From contig NC_061869.1 of assembly GCF_907164915.1 (NCBI RefSeq), positions 124,001-188,000 on the forward strand: 64,000 nt of DNA. The letters are read 5' to 3'. The notes beneath the pieces are model-generated. The model searched no databases. It was not told the DNA's origin and saw only the letters and a program-made list of their open reading frames with translations. How positions within the stretch are numbered: position 1 is the stretch's first letter; every line of letters begins with the position of its first letter. The position numbers were made by a program, and so were the translations under genes. The DNA comes from Impatiens glandulifera (Eukaryota; Streptophyta; Magnoliopsida; Ericales; Balsaminaceae). Shown in pieces: positions 1 through 10,946 of this stretch.

Positions 1-239
1 ACATGATAAAACGCCAAAAAAGTATCATCAAAACTCAACCCTATTACACTATGTAGGCAGACAGAGAGATGTCAGGCCTAATGCAAGTAGGGTTATTAAG
101 ACTAACACCGGAAGATCCATAAGAATAATACAAGTGTGGATTCCCAAGGGACTAATTAAACGTGGACCCAATTAAATGTGGGTACCAAAATGTGTAAATA
201 GTTATATTTTGCAGGGTAAACAAGTTAAACGTTTGGAGG

Positions 240-951
240 TAGGGATGAAAAAATTTCGGGTTTCGGAGGACCCGAACCGAACTAGACCCGAATTTGCCCC
301 GAAAAAATCAGGTACTTAAATTACCCAAAATATCGGACTCGATATTTTTAAACTTTTTTTTACTCATTTTATTAATTTAATATATATTTTTACTTTTATA
401 ACATATTTTTATTAATTAAATATAATTTGAATTAATTTAAACTTTTAACCTAATTTTAAAGCAATTAATAATACATCAGAAAAAGGCAATTTTCATTCAG
501 TTCAAAAAAATTATTTGATAAAAAATAAACAATATTTTATTAGTTAAAATAAAAATGCCTTATATTATATCATTTTAAAAATAAATAATATTTATAAAAA
601 AATATTAATAAAACTATTTCTCTGTAATATATCTTTCTTTTTAACTAATCTCATCTCTTCTTCACTTCTTCTCTCTTAAGTTAAGAGTCTTAACTCTATT
701 TTATTCACTCACACTCATTTCCATGATAAGAAAATAAAATAAACATTTGTTATAAAAAATTAAATTGGAACTGATTTAAAATCGTTTATAAAGAAAAAAA
801 GGACATATTTAAATAAACGGGATGGGTTGAATTTCATAATTTTTTATCGGTACCCGAAACCAACCCAGAACCGAAAAACAAAAAAATACCCGAACCGATC
901 GGTTCGGTTCCTTCGGGTACTCGATCCGTCGGGGCTAAAATGCCATGCCTA
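240..951. mobile_element. Non-autonomous hAT-type MITE, about 712 bp, nested in copia
   Basis: The element starts TAGGGATGAAAA and ends so that its reverse complement starts TAGGCATGGCAT, giving imperfect terminal inverted repeats. Subterminal GAACCGAACC/GGTTCGG motifs are arranged in inverted orientation. It is flanked by a perfect 8-bp direct repeat TTTGGAGG (232-239 and 952-959), the hAT target-site length. Removing the element and one repeat rejoins the copia reading frame into the protease active-site region, so the insertion came after the copia copy. The interior is AT-rich and has no coding capacity. Confidence 0.85.
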
Positions 952-2379
952 TTTGGAGGATTCAGAATGGTATCTAGACAGTGGATGTTCAAGGCACATG
1001 ATAGGAAACAACAAGCTGTTAACCAATACTGTGAAAGAATCTGGTTCAAAGATCATTTTCGGTGACAATTTTAAGGGTAAAACTATGGGAAATTAAAGGA
1101 TAAGATTGTCCATGACAACCTAACAATAAACAATGCGCTACTTGTTAAAAATTTATGCTTTAACTTGCTTAACATAAGTCAAATGTGTGATATATGATAC
1201 ACTGTTGAATTTCATAAACAATCATGTCTAGTTAAGAATCAACTGTTAAGTATCTTATTGACAGTGCATAAGGTAAGAAATATGCATAAGGTAAACTGGA
1301 AAAATAAATCTGATAACTCTATTTGCATGATTGCTAAAAGCGACCAAAACTGGTTGTGGCATACAAGATTAAATCATTTGAACTTTAAAACAATCAACTA
1401 TATTTGTACTAAAGAGTTAGTTCAAGGTATTCCTAACATGAAGTTTTCAAAAGACAAGGTCTGCTCTGCTTTCCAAATGGACAAACAAATCAAATCAACC
1501 TTCAAAAGTAAAGGAAACATTCAACCTAAAAGATGTTTAGAACTTTTATATAAGGATATGTTCGGTCTGATTAGACTAACCAGCCTAGGAGGAATGATCT
1601 ACACCTTAGTAATTATTGATGATTATTCTAGGTTTACTTGAGTTATTTTCCTAGTTTCCAAAGACCAAGCAACTCCAAATTTAATTAAAATGCTTAAAAG
1701 GGTACAAAATGAAAAATCTGTACATGTAAATAAAATTAGAAGTGATAGAGGCACCAAATTCACTAATAAAGTCTTAACTTTGTATCTTGAGGAATCTAGT
1801 ATTAGACACGAGTTATCTAGTGCTAGAACTCCTCAACAAAATGACTTAGTTGAAAGGAGAAATAGAACCCTAAAGGAAGCTGCCAGATCCATGATAGCCG
1901 ATTCAGGTGTTGCTCAAAAACTTTGGGCAGAAACTATCAATATTGCATGTTATATTCAAAACCAGTCCATGATAAATAAACGATTTTTTTTAATGAAATG
2001 GCACTAAGCTGTTTTCTCAAAAAAAAAAAGATTTAATAAAACGCCTTTTAAGGTTTATCATGATAAAATTCCTAATATCCGGTATTTTTGGATCTTTGAC
2101 TGTAAATGTTATATCCACAACAATGAAAAAAACTATTTGACCGCTTTTGATGTCAAATTTAATGTTGACATTATGTTAAGATATTCTGCAGTTAGTAAGA
2201 CATATACAGTTTATAATAATAAAACTCTTACGGTTGAAGAATCATCTCATGTTGTATTTGATGAATCTTTTGAAAGTAACACTTCCATAACCATTGATTT
2301 ATCTAACCGATTTGAAAATTTTAATATCCAATTTGATAGTGAAAATGAAGTTCAAGTCTACCCAACGAAATGTGACTAA
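952..2379 (+). pseudogene. Copia pol pseudogene: protease, GAG-pre-integrase and integrase pieces
   Basis: Broken polyprotein in several frames: protease part near 952-1096, GAG-pre-integrase and first integrase part at 1258-1641, integrase core at 1690-2007 and the post-integrase region at 2137-2379. The first integrase Asp (IIDDYS) and the second (RSDRG) are present. The catalytic Glu region lies in the stretch after TPQQND. In-frame stops at about 1096, 1639 and 2005 make this non-functional. Confidence 0.8.
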
Positions 2380-2541
2380 TATCAATAGTATGATTTAAAT
2401 TACTCAAAACTATAAAGATAAGTTATATAACCCGTTATATATACATTAGCAATGTAGCAACAAAAACTTTTACACTTAGTTAATCAATTGATCATATTAT
2501 TTGTATTTTTATTCATCGTATCACATAGGTCACTTCACTTG

Positions 2542-2588
<47 letters not shown>

Positions 2589-3244
2589 CTTTAACATTTT
2601 ATATAAAAAAAATTGTTTAATAGAAATTAAAGCCTTATTTTGATTTGAGTTATTTAAAAAATATTAAAATGTGTAAAAAATAAAAATTTAGAGAGAGATC
2701 GTTCTCTCTGACCTAGGAATTAGGAAATGCCCAACAGCCAAGGAGAGAGGGATTAAGGGAGGATTACACGTGCTCACGTTTGGCAGCTGCTAATCCATAT
2801 TTGGGTTTGATTAGTTCATGAGAGATGAGAAGAGTTTTCCAACTGTTTCTAATTTAAGAGCCAAACGCTGCTAGATATCTCTTCCTTTCTTGTTTGGCCT
2901 TTCTTGTTTGGCCTTTCTTTGTTTCCATAAAAAGCTAAATCCGAGGTTTTTCATGTGAATGGAAATGTAATTGTTTTTTAAGGCACGATTTTGTTGGTAG
3001 TAGTAGTGCCTTGTCACATTGACATTTCTCCTCTGTTTTTTTGTTCTTGTTGTTTCTCTATGATATGTGGGTAGAGATGGCGATGATGATGATGGAAATC
3101 GTGGTACTTTGTTATCCATTTATGGTGGTTACGATGAAAGCACAAGGAGGAGGGTGCCTAGTTAATCCTGTGGTAGTAGGAAGGAAGAGATGATCCTTGT
3201 CGTCACTTGTTGTTGGAAGATTGAACGTAGAAACGATTTTATCA
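2380..3244. other. Intergenic DNA upstream of the kinase gene
   Basis: AT-rich DNA with an (AAT)n microsatellite at about 2543-2586. From about 2690 the composition becomes less AT-rich and probably includes the promoter and 5' UTR of the kinase gene. I see no other gene. Confidence 0.5.
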
Positions 3245-4951
3245 ATGAAGAAGATCACGTTGAGGCATTCTAAAACTAGCAGTTCAAGGGAACCGAAGCC
3301 CAACCGCATTAGCAACAATAATAATGATATTCATCATCAAGATGGAAGTTTGGCCACCATGGGCAGGAGCATCACCATGCAGCCTGCAGGTATTTATTAC
3401 CAAACATATTTGTTGGATGGATGGATCGATCCGGATAATAATTCTTCATCTAATATAATATATATATTATATATTTTTTAAATATTCATTTAATAAAAAT
3501 CTTTTAATCATAATAATAAAAGCATCCTATTAAAAAGTTATGTACAAATTTAATACATTAAAATAATTAATTGACTAAAAAATTTCAAAAAAATCAATAA
3601 GATCTCCCCACAAATTCACAGATTTTTCAGATTTAATCTCCGACATTTTCAAAATAACTAATAAGACTTTATTTATCTAATATAATATTTATGTATTTAT
3701 GTATGTTTCTTCTTGATCTTCTTATTAGGCAATAATAATAATAATGTCAATCAGAGGACATTAGCAGAGGAAATATTAAAATTTGGGAATCATGGAAAAG
3801 TAGCGGCGGAAGTGTACACGTTCAGAGAATTGGCTCATGCAACGGACAACTTTAATGCGGAATTGCTACTAGGTGAAGGGGGTTTTGGAAGAGTGTATAA
3901 AGGATTCATTAATAATAATAATAATAATAATAATATGAAGAAGATGAATGAGGAGGTTGTGGCGGTGAAACAGCTGGACAAGAATGGAATACAGGGGAAC
4001 AGAGAGTTCTTGGCGGAGGTATTGACATTGAGCCTTGTTCACCACCCTAATCTCGTCAACCTCATCGGCTATTGCGCTGATGGCCATCAAAGGATTTTGG
4101 TATATGAGTACATGGCAAACGGGTCGTTAGAAGACCACCTTCTTCTTAGTCATCGACAAACAACAGCAACAACAGAAGAAACAGAAACAAAAACAAAAAC
4201 ATCAACCACCAGTCGTGCGGTGGTGGCTGTGGGGGGTCTAGATTGGGATACACGCATGAAGATTGCAAAAGGAGCAGCACAAGGACTAGAGTACTTGCAC
4301 GACACAGCCAATCCTCCCATAATTTACAGGGACTTCAAAGCTTCCAATATCCTGTTGGATGACCTTTTCAATCCCAAGCTGTCTGATTTCGGACTCGCCA
4401 AGTTGGGTCCCACGGGAGGAGACAAGGACCATGTCTCCACACGGGTCATGGGTACCTACGGCTACTGCGCCCCAGAGTATGAAAGGACCGGCCAGCTCAC
4501 AACCAAATCCGACGTCTACAGTTTTGGGGTTGTCTTTCTCGAGATTATATCCGGAAGGAGAGCCATAGACACAACAAAACCTGCCCCAGAACAAAATCTA
4601 GTCACCTGGGTGCGTATCTGTCTATAATCTATCTGTGCAACATATATCTATCTATATTCATCAATGATTGCATTGCATTGCATTGCATTGCAATTTGCAT
4701 GTCCAATATTGTAGGCAACACCAATGCTGAGAGATAAGACAAAGCTTGATCTAATGGCGGATCCCCTACTAGAAGGACGTTATCCAATGAAAGCGCTGCA
4801 TCAAGGCTTAGCTATTGCCGCCATGTGCCTTCAAGAGGAAGCCAATACTCGTCCCTTCATCAGCGATGTTGTTACTGCTCTCGAATATTTAGCCACTCCA
4901 GAGGATCAGGCCGATGAAATATTAGTTATGGAAACCGAATCCCAAGATTAA
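3245..4951 (+). CDS. Receptor-like cytoplasmic kinase, RLCK-VII / PBL type
   Basis: Model: join(3245..3389, 3729..4609, 4715..4951), about 420 aa. Both introns have GT-AG ends and frame is kept. The kinase domain is complete: Gly-rich loop [19 protein letters not shown] lysine, REFLAEV glutamate helix, catalytic loop [35 protein letters not shown] and the C-lobe end with [11 protein letters not shown]. The block order and YRDF signature match the PBS1-like family, which acts at the plasma membrane below immune and developmental receptors. Odd points: an (AAT)n run encodes eight Asn between the Gly-rich loop and the catalytic Lys. A Thr/Glu/Lys-rich insert of about 30 residues lies between the EDHLL and LDWDTRM blocks. 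The N terminus at the first in-frame ATG (MKKITLRHS) lacks the usual Met-Gly myristoylation start, so a 5' exon may be missed. Function is inferred from the family. Confidence 0.85.
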
Positions 4952-5139
4952 TTATTACCAAGCTACCCTAAAGTACACAATTCTTTTTTTAAGTCATCAT
5001 ATATATATATATAATTAATTATTTGTTGTATAATTAATTCCACAACGGAATTCATTCATTCTTTCATAGACATATATAATTAATTATTAGTGTTGTTTGC
5101 GTTGATTTATTGCTTTCTAGTTATGTGACCAAAGATATA

Positions 5140-5239
5140 NNNNNNNNNNNNNNNNNNNNNNNNNNNNNNNNNNNNNNNNNNNNNNNNNNNNNNNNNNNNN
5201 NNNNNNNNNNNNNNNNNNNNNNNNNNNNNNNNNNNNNNN
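5140..5239. other. Assembly gap (100 N)
   Basis: A run of exactly 100 N, the usual placeholder for a gap of unknown size. It lies in the integrase region of the second copia element, so the true length and structure of that element here are unknown. Confidence 0.98.
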
Positions 5240-5397
5240 TACTGTGGAGTTCTGGCACTAGACAACTCGTGTCTAATCCTGGACTCCTCGAGATAAGATG
5301 ATAGGTATCTGTTAGTGAACTCAGTTCCCTGGTCACTTCTAATGTATGCAATATTCAAAGATTTTTGATTCTGAATTATTTTAAATATTCTAATCAA
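5240..5397 (-). pseudogene. Copia integrase fragment
   Basis: Minus-strand reading gives an integrase core with YIRSDQGTEFTN and RIRHELSSARTPQ, running into the gap. It is the counterpart of 1738-1850 in copy 1. Confidence 0.8.
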
Positions 5398-5437
5398 ATT
5401 TTCAGCAGTTTTATCCTATGATGGCAAGAATGCTACC

Positions 5438-5740
5438 CAGGGTCGGCCCTGGGGTAAGGCAACCAATGCACTTGCATAGGGCCCCCCACTTTTATAGGGC
5501 CCCCATTTTTTTATATTTAATAATATTATATTATTAATATTATTTTTTCCTCTTTTTTCTCCTTTAATATTAAATATATATTATAAAAATAATTTTTATA
5601 TCTCCTTTTTAGTCTCGTATTATAATATATTAATTATTTATATTTTATTTTATTAATTAAAATTAAATTTTTTTTTACTATTTTAGGGGGCCCCAAAATT
5701 TAAATTTGCATAGGGCCCCTAAATCTCAGGGCCGACCCTG
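5438..5740. mobile_element. 303-bp hAT MITE with perfect TIRs and target-site duplication
   Basis: The termini are CAGGGTCGGCCCTG and its exact inverted copy CAGGGCCGACCCTG. The 8-bp direct repeat ATGCTACC flanks it at 5430-5437 and 5741-5748. Inner inverted GC-rich blocks (GCATAGGGCCC) surround an AT-rich core. There is no coding sequence. Removing it restores the continuity of the host copia integrase region. Confidence 0.92.
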
Positions 5741-6089
5741 ATGCTACCCATGTAAATCGAGAAAAATCATCAATAACAATTAGGGCAAATCTCATTCCTC
5801 CTAAGCTCTTTACAGGAATTGGACCAAACAGATCCATATGTAACAATTCTAAGCAACGAATGGATTGAGATTTCCCTTTACTTTTGAACGATGATCTGCC
5901 CTGTTTGCCTAACTAGCAAGCAGAACATACCTTGTCCTTTGAAAACTGAAGTTTAGGTAAATCGATGACTAAATTGTTTGAACAAATGTTGTTGATGGTT
6001 TTGAAGTTTAAGTGGTTCAACCTTTTATGCCATTACCATTTCTAGTCGTTTTTGGCAATCATGCACATAAGATCAGAAGATTCTTTTTG

Positions 6090-7412
6090 CTAGTTCATTT
6101 TATATGAATTTCCTACTCTACTACCAATCAGCAAAGTATTACCATGTTGATCCTTCACTAAACATGCATGAGTTTGAAAATTGACTGACAAACCATTATC
6201 ACATAGTTGACTAATACTAATCAGGTTATAACACAGATTGTCAACAAGTAACACATCATTAATGGTTAGATTACCATGGATAATCTTACCCTTACCCATG
6301 GTCTTACCCTTCTTGATTTTGACATAGCAGACGCCTTCCTGCTAACTACTGATTGCTTAGCTTTTGATGAAGATTTTCTTTTAAAACTCCTTGACTTTGA
6401 GTCAGGTTTTAGATTGTCAGACCTCCTGGCTACATCTAACTTATTTTTCAGTCAGCTGATAGTCGGCGAAACATAGGTTATTTCATTTTTAAACGTTACT
6501 TCTTCATTAACCGGATCAGATTCAATATTAGTTAAACCCACTTTAACAAAGCTTATTGGCTTAAACTTGTTGTTTGATGAGTTTGACTCTTTTTAAGACT
6601 GGTTTGGGTCATCGCCATCAAATCCTAAGCTAAATCTAGATCCATCAGGTTTTAACATGCTGATCTGATATTTAACAGCATCTCCAGACCTTGTCCATGC
6701 ACTAACTACATAGTTCAGCCTTTTGTTTTCAGCAGAACGAGTTTGAATCTGTTCTTTGAGCATCTCATTCTCTGATGAAACCTCTACTTCTTTATTTTCA
6801 AGAACGTTTATTTCAGAAACTTTATGAGAGAGAGAAATGTTGGCTTCATATTTCACTTTCAACTCATAAAACGAGTCTGATAACTTCTTGTACTCAATGG
6901 CCATTTCATTGAGTGCATTAGTTAACTCCTCGTTGGTAAATTCTGGTGTAGAAGCATCATTTACTTTGGATTGGTCGTTTACCATCAAGCATGTTACAAC
7001 TTCAGTCTCTCTTTCAGCAGGAGATTCCTCTGAATCGCTGTCAGCCCATTTGGACTTGTTTTCAACGCAATAAAGACTTTTTTTCTTTCTGATTCTTCTT
7101 TGCTTGAGCGTTTCTACCATAAATTTGAGTCAGTTTATCCCATATTTCTTTAGCAAAGCAGCAGAACTTGATTTCGTAGAATATGTTCATGTTGATCGAT
7201 TTATACAGAATGTTCTTGGCCACATTATCCAGGTTGTTGGTCATCTTATCTTCAGTAGTCCACTCACTTCTTGGCTTTAAAATTTTTATGGGGCCATCAG
7301 TAATGACGCTCCACATATCGCAATCAAGAGCAGTCAAGTGAGCTTGCATTCTCATCATCCAATAATCACAATTGTCTCTTGACAGAATAGGGATCTCGTT
7401 GATGATAGACAT
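6090..7412 (-). pseudogene. Copia gag and protease/pre-integrase pseudogene
   Basis: Gag begins at 7412 (MSIINEIPILSRDNCDYW, a UBN2/DUF4219-like start). It continues in another frame at 7120-6593, with a coiled, Glu-rich segment. The protease to pre-integrase part at 6299-6090 reads NLTINDVLLVDNLCYNLISI. The frames are broken between segments, so no intact polyprotein can be made. Confidence 0.8.
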
Positions 7413-7447
7413 AATTCAGGTTTTTTAAGCTTGAGAATAGAAATAGA

Positions 7448-7459
7448 GCTCTGATACCA
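7448..7459 (-). other. Retrotransposon primer-binding site (initiator tRNA-Met type)
   Basis: The minus strand reads TGGTATCAGAGC immediately inside the LTR end (...CCTATCA). This is the standard plant copia primer-binding site, complementary to the 3' end of initiator methionyl tRNA. It fixes the inner LTR boundary at 7462. Confidence 0.88.
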
Positions 7460-7461
7460 AT

Positions 7462-8762
7462 TGATAGGATCGGCGTAATCGATAAAGACGGGGGTCTGGC
7501 TATTGATGACGACTTCGGAAAAACGATTTGATAGAAATCATGTTAAGGATTTAGATCACTTTCTATTCTGCACAAACTCTTGCAAACTCTTGAACGATTT
7601 AAGTGCGGAAATGTTTGTTTGATTTTGAAATTAAGAACCAAGAATGAAAAGATGACAGAAAGAAACAACACAGCAATTTGTTTATGCATGTTCATAGTTA
7701 ACTCTCCTACGTCACCTCTTCTTCCAACCACCTGAAGGATTAACTAAGCTTTCAATGAATCAAATACAATTGCACTACTACCTCATTGTTGAACAGAAAA
7801 AACTCTGTTCAATTTACAATATGAAGAATATCACTCAACTAATACAGTGCTTTGATTCTAACTCTCTATTGATTAACACACAGTAAAAACAAGAAAGCAA
7901 CTGACATTTAAGATAGAATAATCTGAGTATCGATAGATCGATGATTCTTCCGTTATCCTTGAGGATCTTTAAATAGGAGTAGGTAACAACGGTCGAATCT
8001 TCATAATGACATATGGCGAGCTTCCATTGAAATGCTTTCATAGTACACAGCAGACTCTAAGCACTAAGATCGTGGCCGTAACAATCTGGTAGTGCGCCAA
8101 ATATTCTTCAAAGATATTCCTGCAAAAACAAGTAGTGGGAAGAATATTTACTAACGTGACATTAATCAATTAGTTGCAACTGGCTGTCGTACTGATCTTC
8201 ACTAGAACGTGGAGCAGAAGTAACGTACAGCTAGTTAATCGTGGGTAGACGGGTGCTAGCTTCAAGCAACTGCTTAAGTCTAGCATTAGACGTATTTCAC
8301 TTAGATGACCTAGACGGCCTCGTCTAATGAAATTAGACGCCCCCGTCTAATGGCATCATCCATTAGACCACATGGTCTAATGGGATTAGACTTCACGTCT
8401 AATTACAATTCACTTCAGACTAATCTGAAGGAGTTAGACTGCATGTCTAACTTCCATTAGTTAGACTACACGTCTAACTATTTATCCCTTCAGACTAATC
8501 TTAAGGAGTTAGACTACACGTCTAACTCTCACTAGTTAGACTGCGCGTCTAACTCCGCTAGTTAGACTGCGCGTCTAACTCCGTGCATCTAATGTCAAAT
8601 CGGTCTAATGAACCTCATTAAGATCAAGTCTAATATAACCTGTTTTTGATACGCCTGCACCAAAAGCAATTAGACGCATAAATTGAGTTTTATATACATT
8701 CATCATCAAAATTCCAATAGTCAAACTACTTTGACACTCAGTCAAAATAATTTGACCCAACA
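7462..8762 (-). repeat. 5' LTR of copia copy 2, about 1.3 kb
   Basis: On the minus strand the segment starts TGTTGGGTC and ends CCTATCA, giving the TG...CA ends of an LTR, and it abuts the primer-binding site. A TATA-like CTATTTAAAG lies near 7967-7976. Upstream of it, at about 8265-8640, the inferred U3 holds a dense cluster of TTAGAC/GTCTAA motifs in both orientations. No second LTR is in the window, so identity and age cannot be estimated. Confidence 0.75.
8265..8640. repeat. Cluster of short palindromic TTAGAC/GTCTAA motifs in LTR U3
   Basis: The hexamer GTCTAA or its complement TTAGAC recurs many times. It is often paired into small palindromes such as GTTAGACTGCGCGTCTAAC, spaced by roughly 20-40 bases. 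The cluster lies upstream of the inferred LTR TATA box, where copia elements carry enhancer repeats. A regulatory role is inference. Confidence 0.65.
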
Positions 8763-9252
8763 GAATAAGTCTTTCATTCTGAGTCTGTTGTTAACAACGT
8801 CAAGCTTTGTTGTGTCTCATCTTAACAAGTGAGTGATTTTAGTTGAGTTGGAGTTGCTCTAAAGGAAATTCCTAAAAATTGTGTCCATTATGTGACCACC
8901 GATACAAGGATAAGGAAGAGTGACATAGTGAATGTTGGAATTGTAACAAGGGAGTTCTTAATGAGGACCAACATATCGCATTTAAAGAGAATTTTTCTTT
9001 TCCAAATAGTCAACATGTTTCCCATTTTCTCGATGATAGGATTCCAAATATCCTTGTAACTAAATTTGGCACCGAGAGGGAAACCGAGATATTTTCATGG
9101 GAGAAAACCAATTTTGAACCCCAAAATTTTGGTCAATGTCTGGGTGTTATGAACATTACCAATGAAAATTTTTTTAGACTTTTCTCTATTAATCTTCAAC
9201 CCCGAGCATTCTTCAAAAAGAATAAGAATCTTCCAAAGAGAATGAAAGTTTT

Positions 9253-9474
9253 CTATGGTAGGTTTAGTAAGACAAAAAGTGTCATCAACAAAAGTAAGTG
9301 AGATATGTAGTTGAGTCTTCTCGTCGTTTCTATATTAATTCCCATGAAAAGACTAACATTGATTACTCCCTCAAATAGTTTTGACAAACCTTCCATAACC
9401 ACCGTGAAAATAAGGGGTGATAAATGATCCTCTTGTCTAAGTCCTCTCGAGTTCTTGAAAAATCTAAACATCAT
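9253..9474 (-). pseudogene. LINE reverse transcriptase fragment
   Basis: The minus strand reads NSRGLRQEDHLSPLIFTVVM followed by EGLSKLF, the plant LINE RT signature (usually RGLRQGDPLSP). The YADD-type motif is not intact. It is a non-functional remnant. Confidence 0.8.
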
Positions 9475-10649
9475 GACATTGATAAGAATTGAGAACTTAG
9501 GTTCAATGACACAAGTTTTGATTCACCTCTTACATTTCACTCCAAAACTCATCTTCTCAAGGAGAGAAAAGTGAAAATTCCAACTAACGTGATCAAAAAC
9601 CTTTTCAATATCAAGTTACAAAAGCATCCCAACTCATTTTTCTAGTAATAGAGTCAATGCACTCATTTGTAATGAGAGAAGCGTCCGTGATTTGTCTATC
9701 TTGTACGAACGTCATCTAGTTAGGAGAAATGAGTTGTGGTAAAAAGAACTTTGAACCTATTAACTAAAGTTTTCGCCAAAATTTATAGAAACTCGTCACA
9801 AGGCTAATAGGTTTAAAGTGTTTGAGTTCATTGACCCATTGAATCTTCATAATAAGGACAATAAAACTAAAATTTTAACATTTCTTAAAGAAAGTCGTAG
9901 CATGAAAGTGTTTGAACGAGCTCAAATAGTCCTCCTTAATAAATTCTCAAGACTCCTTAATGAAAACGATTGTGTATCAATTCAGGCCAGGTGTTTTGTC
10001 TTCATCACAACTTGTAATAGCTTCCCAAATTTTCTCAATTGTAAAATCATGCTCGTTAGAGGACTTTTTGTTACTCGCTAATTTTGTTAAAGTTGTTTCC
10101 TCTCAAAACTCTCAAAATTGGTCTCTTGTAAATTGGCTTTATTAGAAGACTCTCTTAGAAAGAGAGAATGTAATCCCGAATGGAGTTTGCCTCGACAATC
10201 TCAATCCCATTCACCTTAAGGATATATATCTGATTATGTTTTCTTTGATAGTGTACAAAGTTTTGGAAAAAATTGTTATTAGAATCCCCTCATTGAGCCA
10301 TTTACATAGTGATTTTTGTCTTGCGTTATTTTCTTCTCATTTATAAAGAAAGTCAAGTATTTCCATGAGAGTGCATCTGCTAGAGATTTCAGCTTCAGTC
10401 AGATCTTATTCTTCTTCCAACTTGTCAATGATATCAATATTTTGGGAAACGTTAGTAATGTTAGAACGAAGGGAGCCAAAGTTGACTCGCCTCCATTCTT
10501 TAATGAATTTTTAAAATTTTTAAGTTTAAAAAAAGGATAAACAATGGTCTCCTCACAACAGGTGAGTGATCCACCCACCACTTCCCCACACCCGACAAAA
10601 AATTATGATCCAAGAGAATAGAGTTTTTGAATCTGAAAGGTGGTTTATG

Positions 10650-10946
10650 CTAAGAGGGTTGGCCACAATTTTGGGAGAAGGGGGTTGTGGTCAAAAAGAC
10701 GTCATGTTCTAGCATATTGGCTTGTTGGAGGGTAAAGTTCTCCCATTCTAAGTTGTAAAAAAATTTATTGATGCGAGACATACTTCCATTGTTGCTATCA
10801 CTTTTCCTTGTAAATTTGGAATCCTCGAGAATAGGGTAAATGAGAAACATGTAGTCAATGAACGTGTTAAACAAGTCCATCTCTATTGTGAAACTACTTG
10901 AGTTTTTTCTTTCACTTGGTGCCCTAACCAGGTTGAAATCACACAA
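10650..10946 (-). pseudogene. LINE apurinic-type endonuclease fragment
   Basis: The minus strand reads CDFNLVRAPSERKNSS, then MDLFNTFID, FTRKSDSNNGSMSRINKFF and WENF. This matches the EEP-domain block order of plant LINEs (GDFN..R...E, FN.FI, FTW, SRLDR). Key residues are substituted. Confidence 0.75.

Larger units (their letters stand above)
1..2379 (+). mobile_element. Ty1/copia retrotransposon fragment (copy 1), internal region
   Basis: Remnant of the gag-pol internal region on the plus strand. The first 230 bases read as the linker of copia Gag before protease (WIPKGL and MWVPKC motifs). After a nested MITE come the protease active site DSGCSRH (about 980-1000), the GAG-pre-integrase block with WLWHTRLNHLN (about 1350-1380), the integrase motif IIDDYSRF (about 1612-1637), and the integrase core with RSDRGTKFTN and RTPQQN (1738-1850). 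After 2137 the region that precedes reverse transcriptase is still visible (YTVYNNKTLTVEESSHVVFD). No RT, RNase H or LTR is present, and there are several stops and frame changes. It is a dead copy related to the second copia element at 5240-8762. Confidence 0.85.
5240..8762 (-). mobile_element. Truncated Ty1/copia retrotransposon (copy 2), 5' LTR to integrase
   Basis: Read on the minus strand from 8762 downward: LTR (8762-7462), primer-binding site, gag (from 7412), protease/GAG-pre-integrase (around 6299-6090) and integrase core (around 5397-5240: IRSDQGTEFTN, RHELSSARTPQ). It then runs into the assembly gap. The RT, RNase H and 3' LTR are not seen. The integrase and pre-integrase segments closely resemble copy 1 at the window start, so both are one lineage. 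A MITE interrupts it at 5438-5740. Confidence 0.85.
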
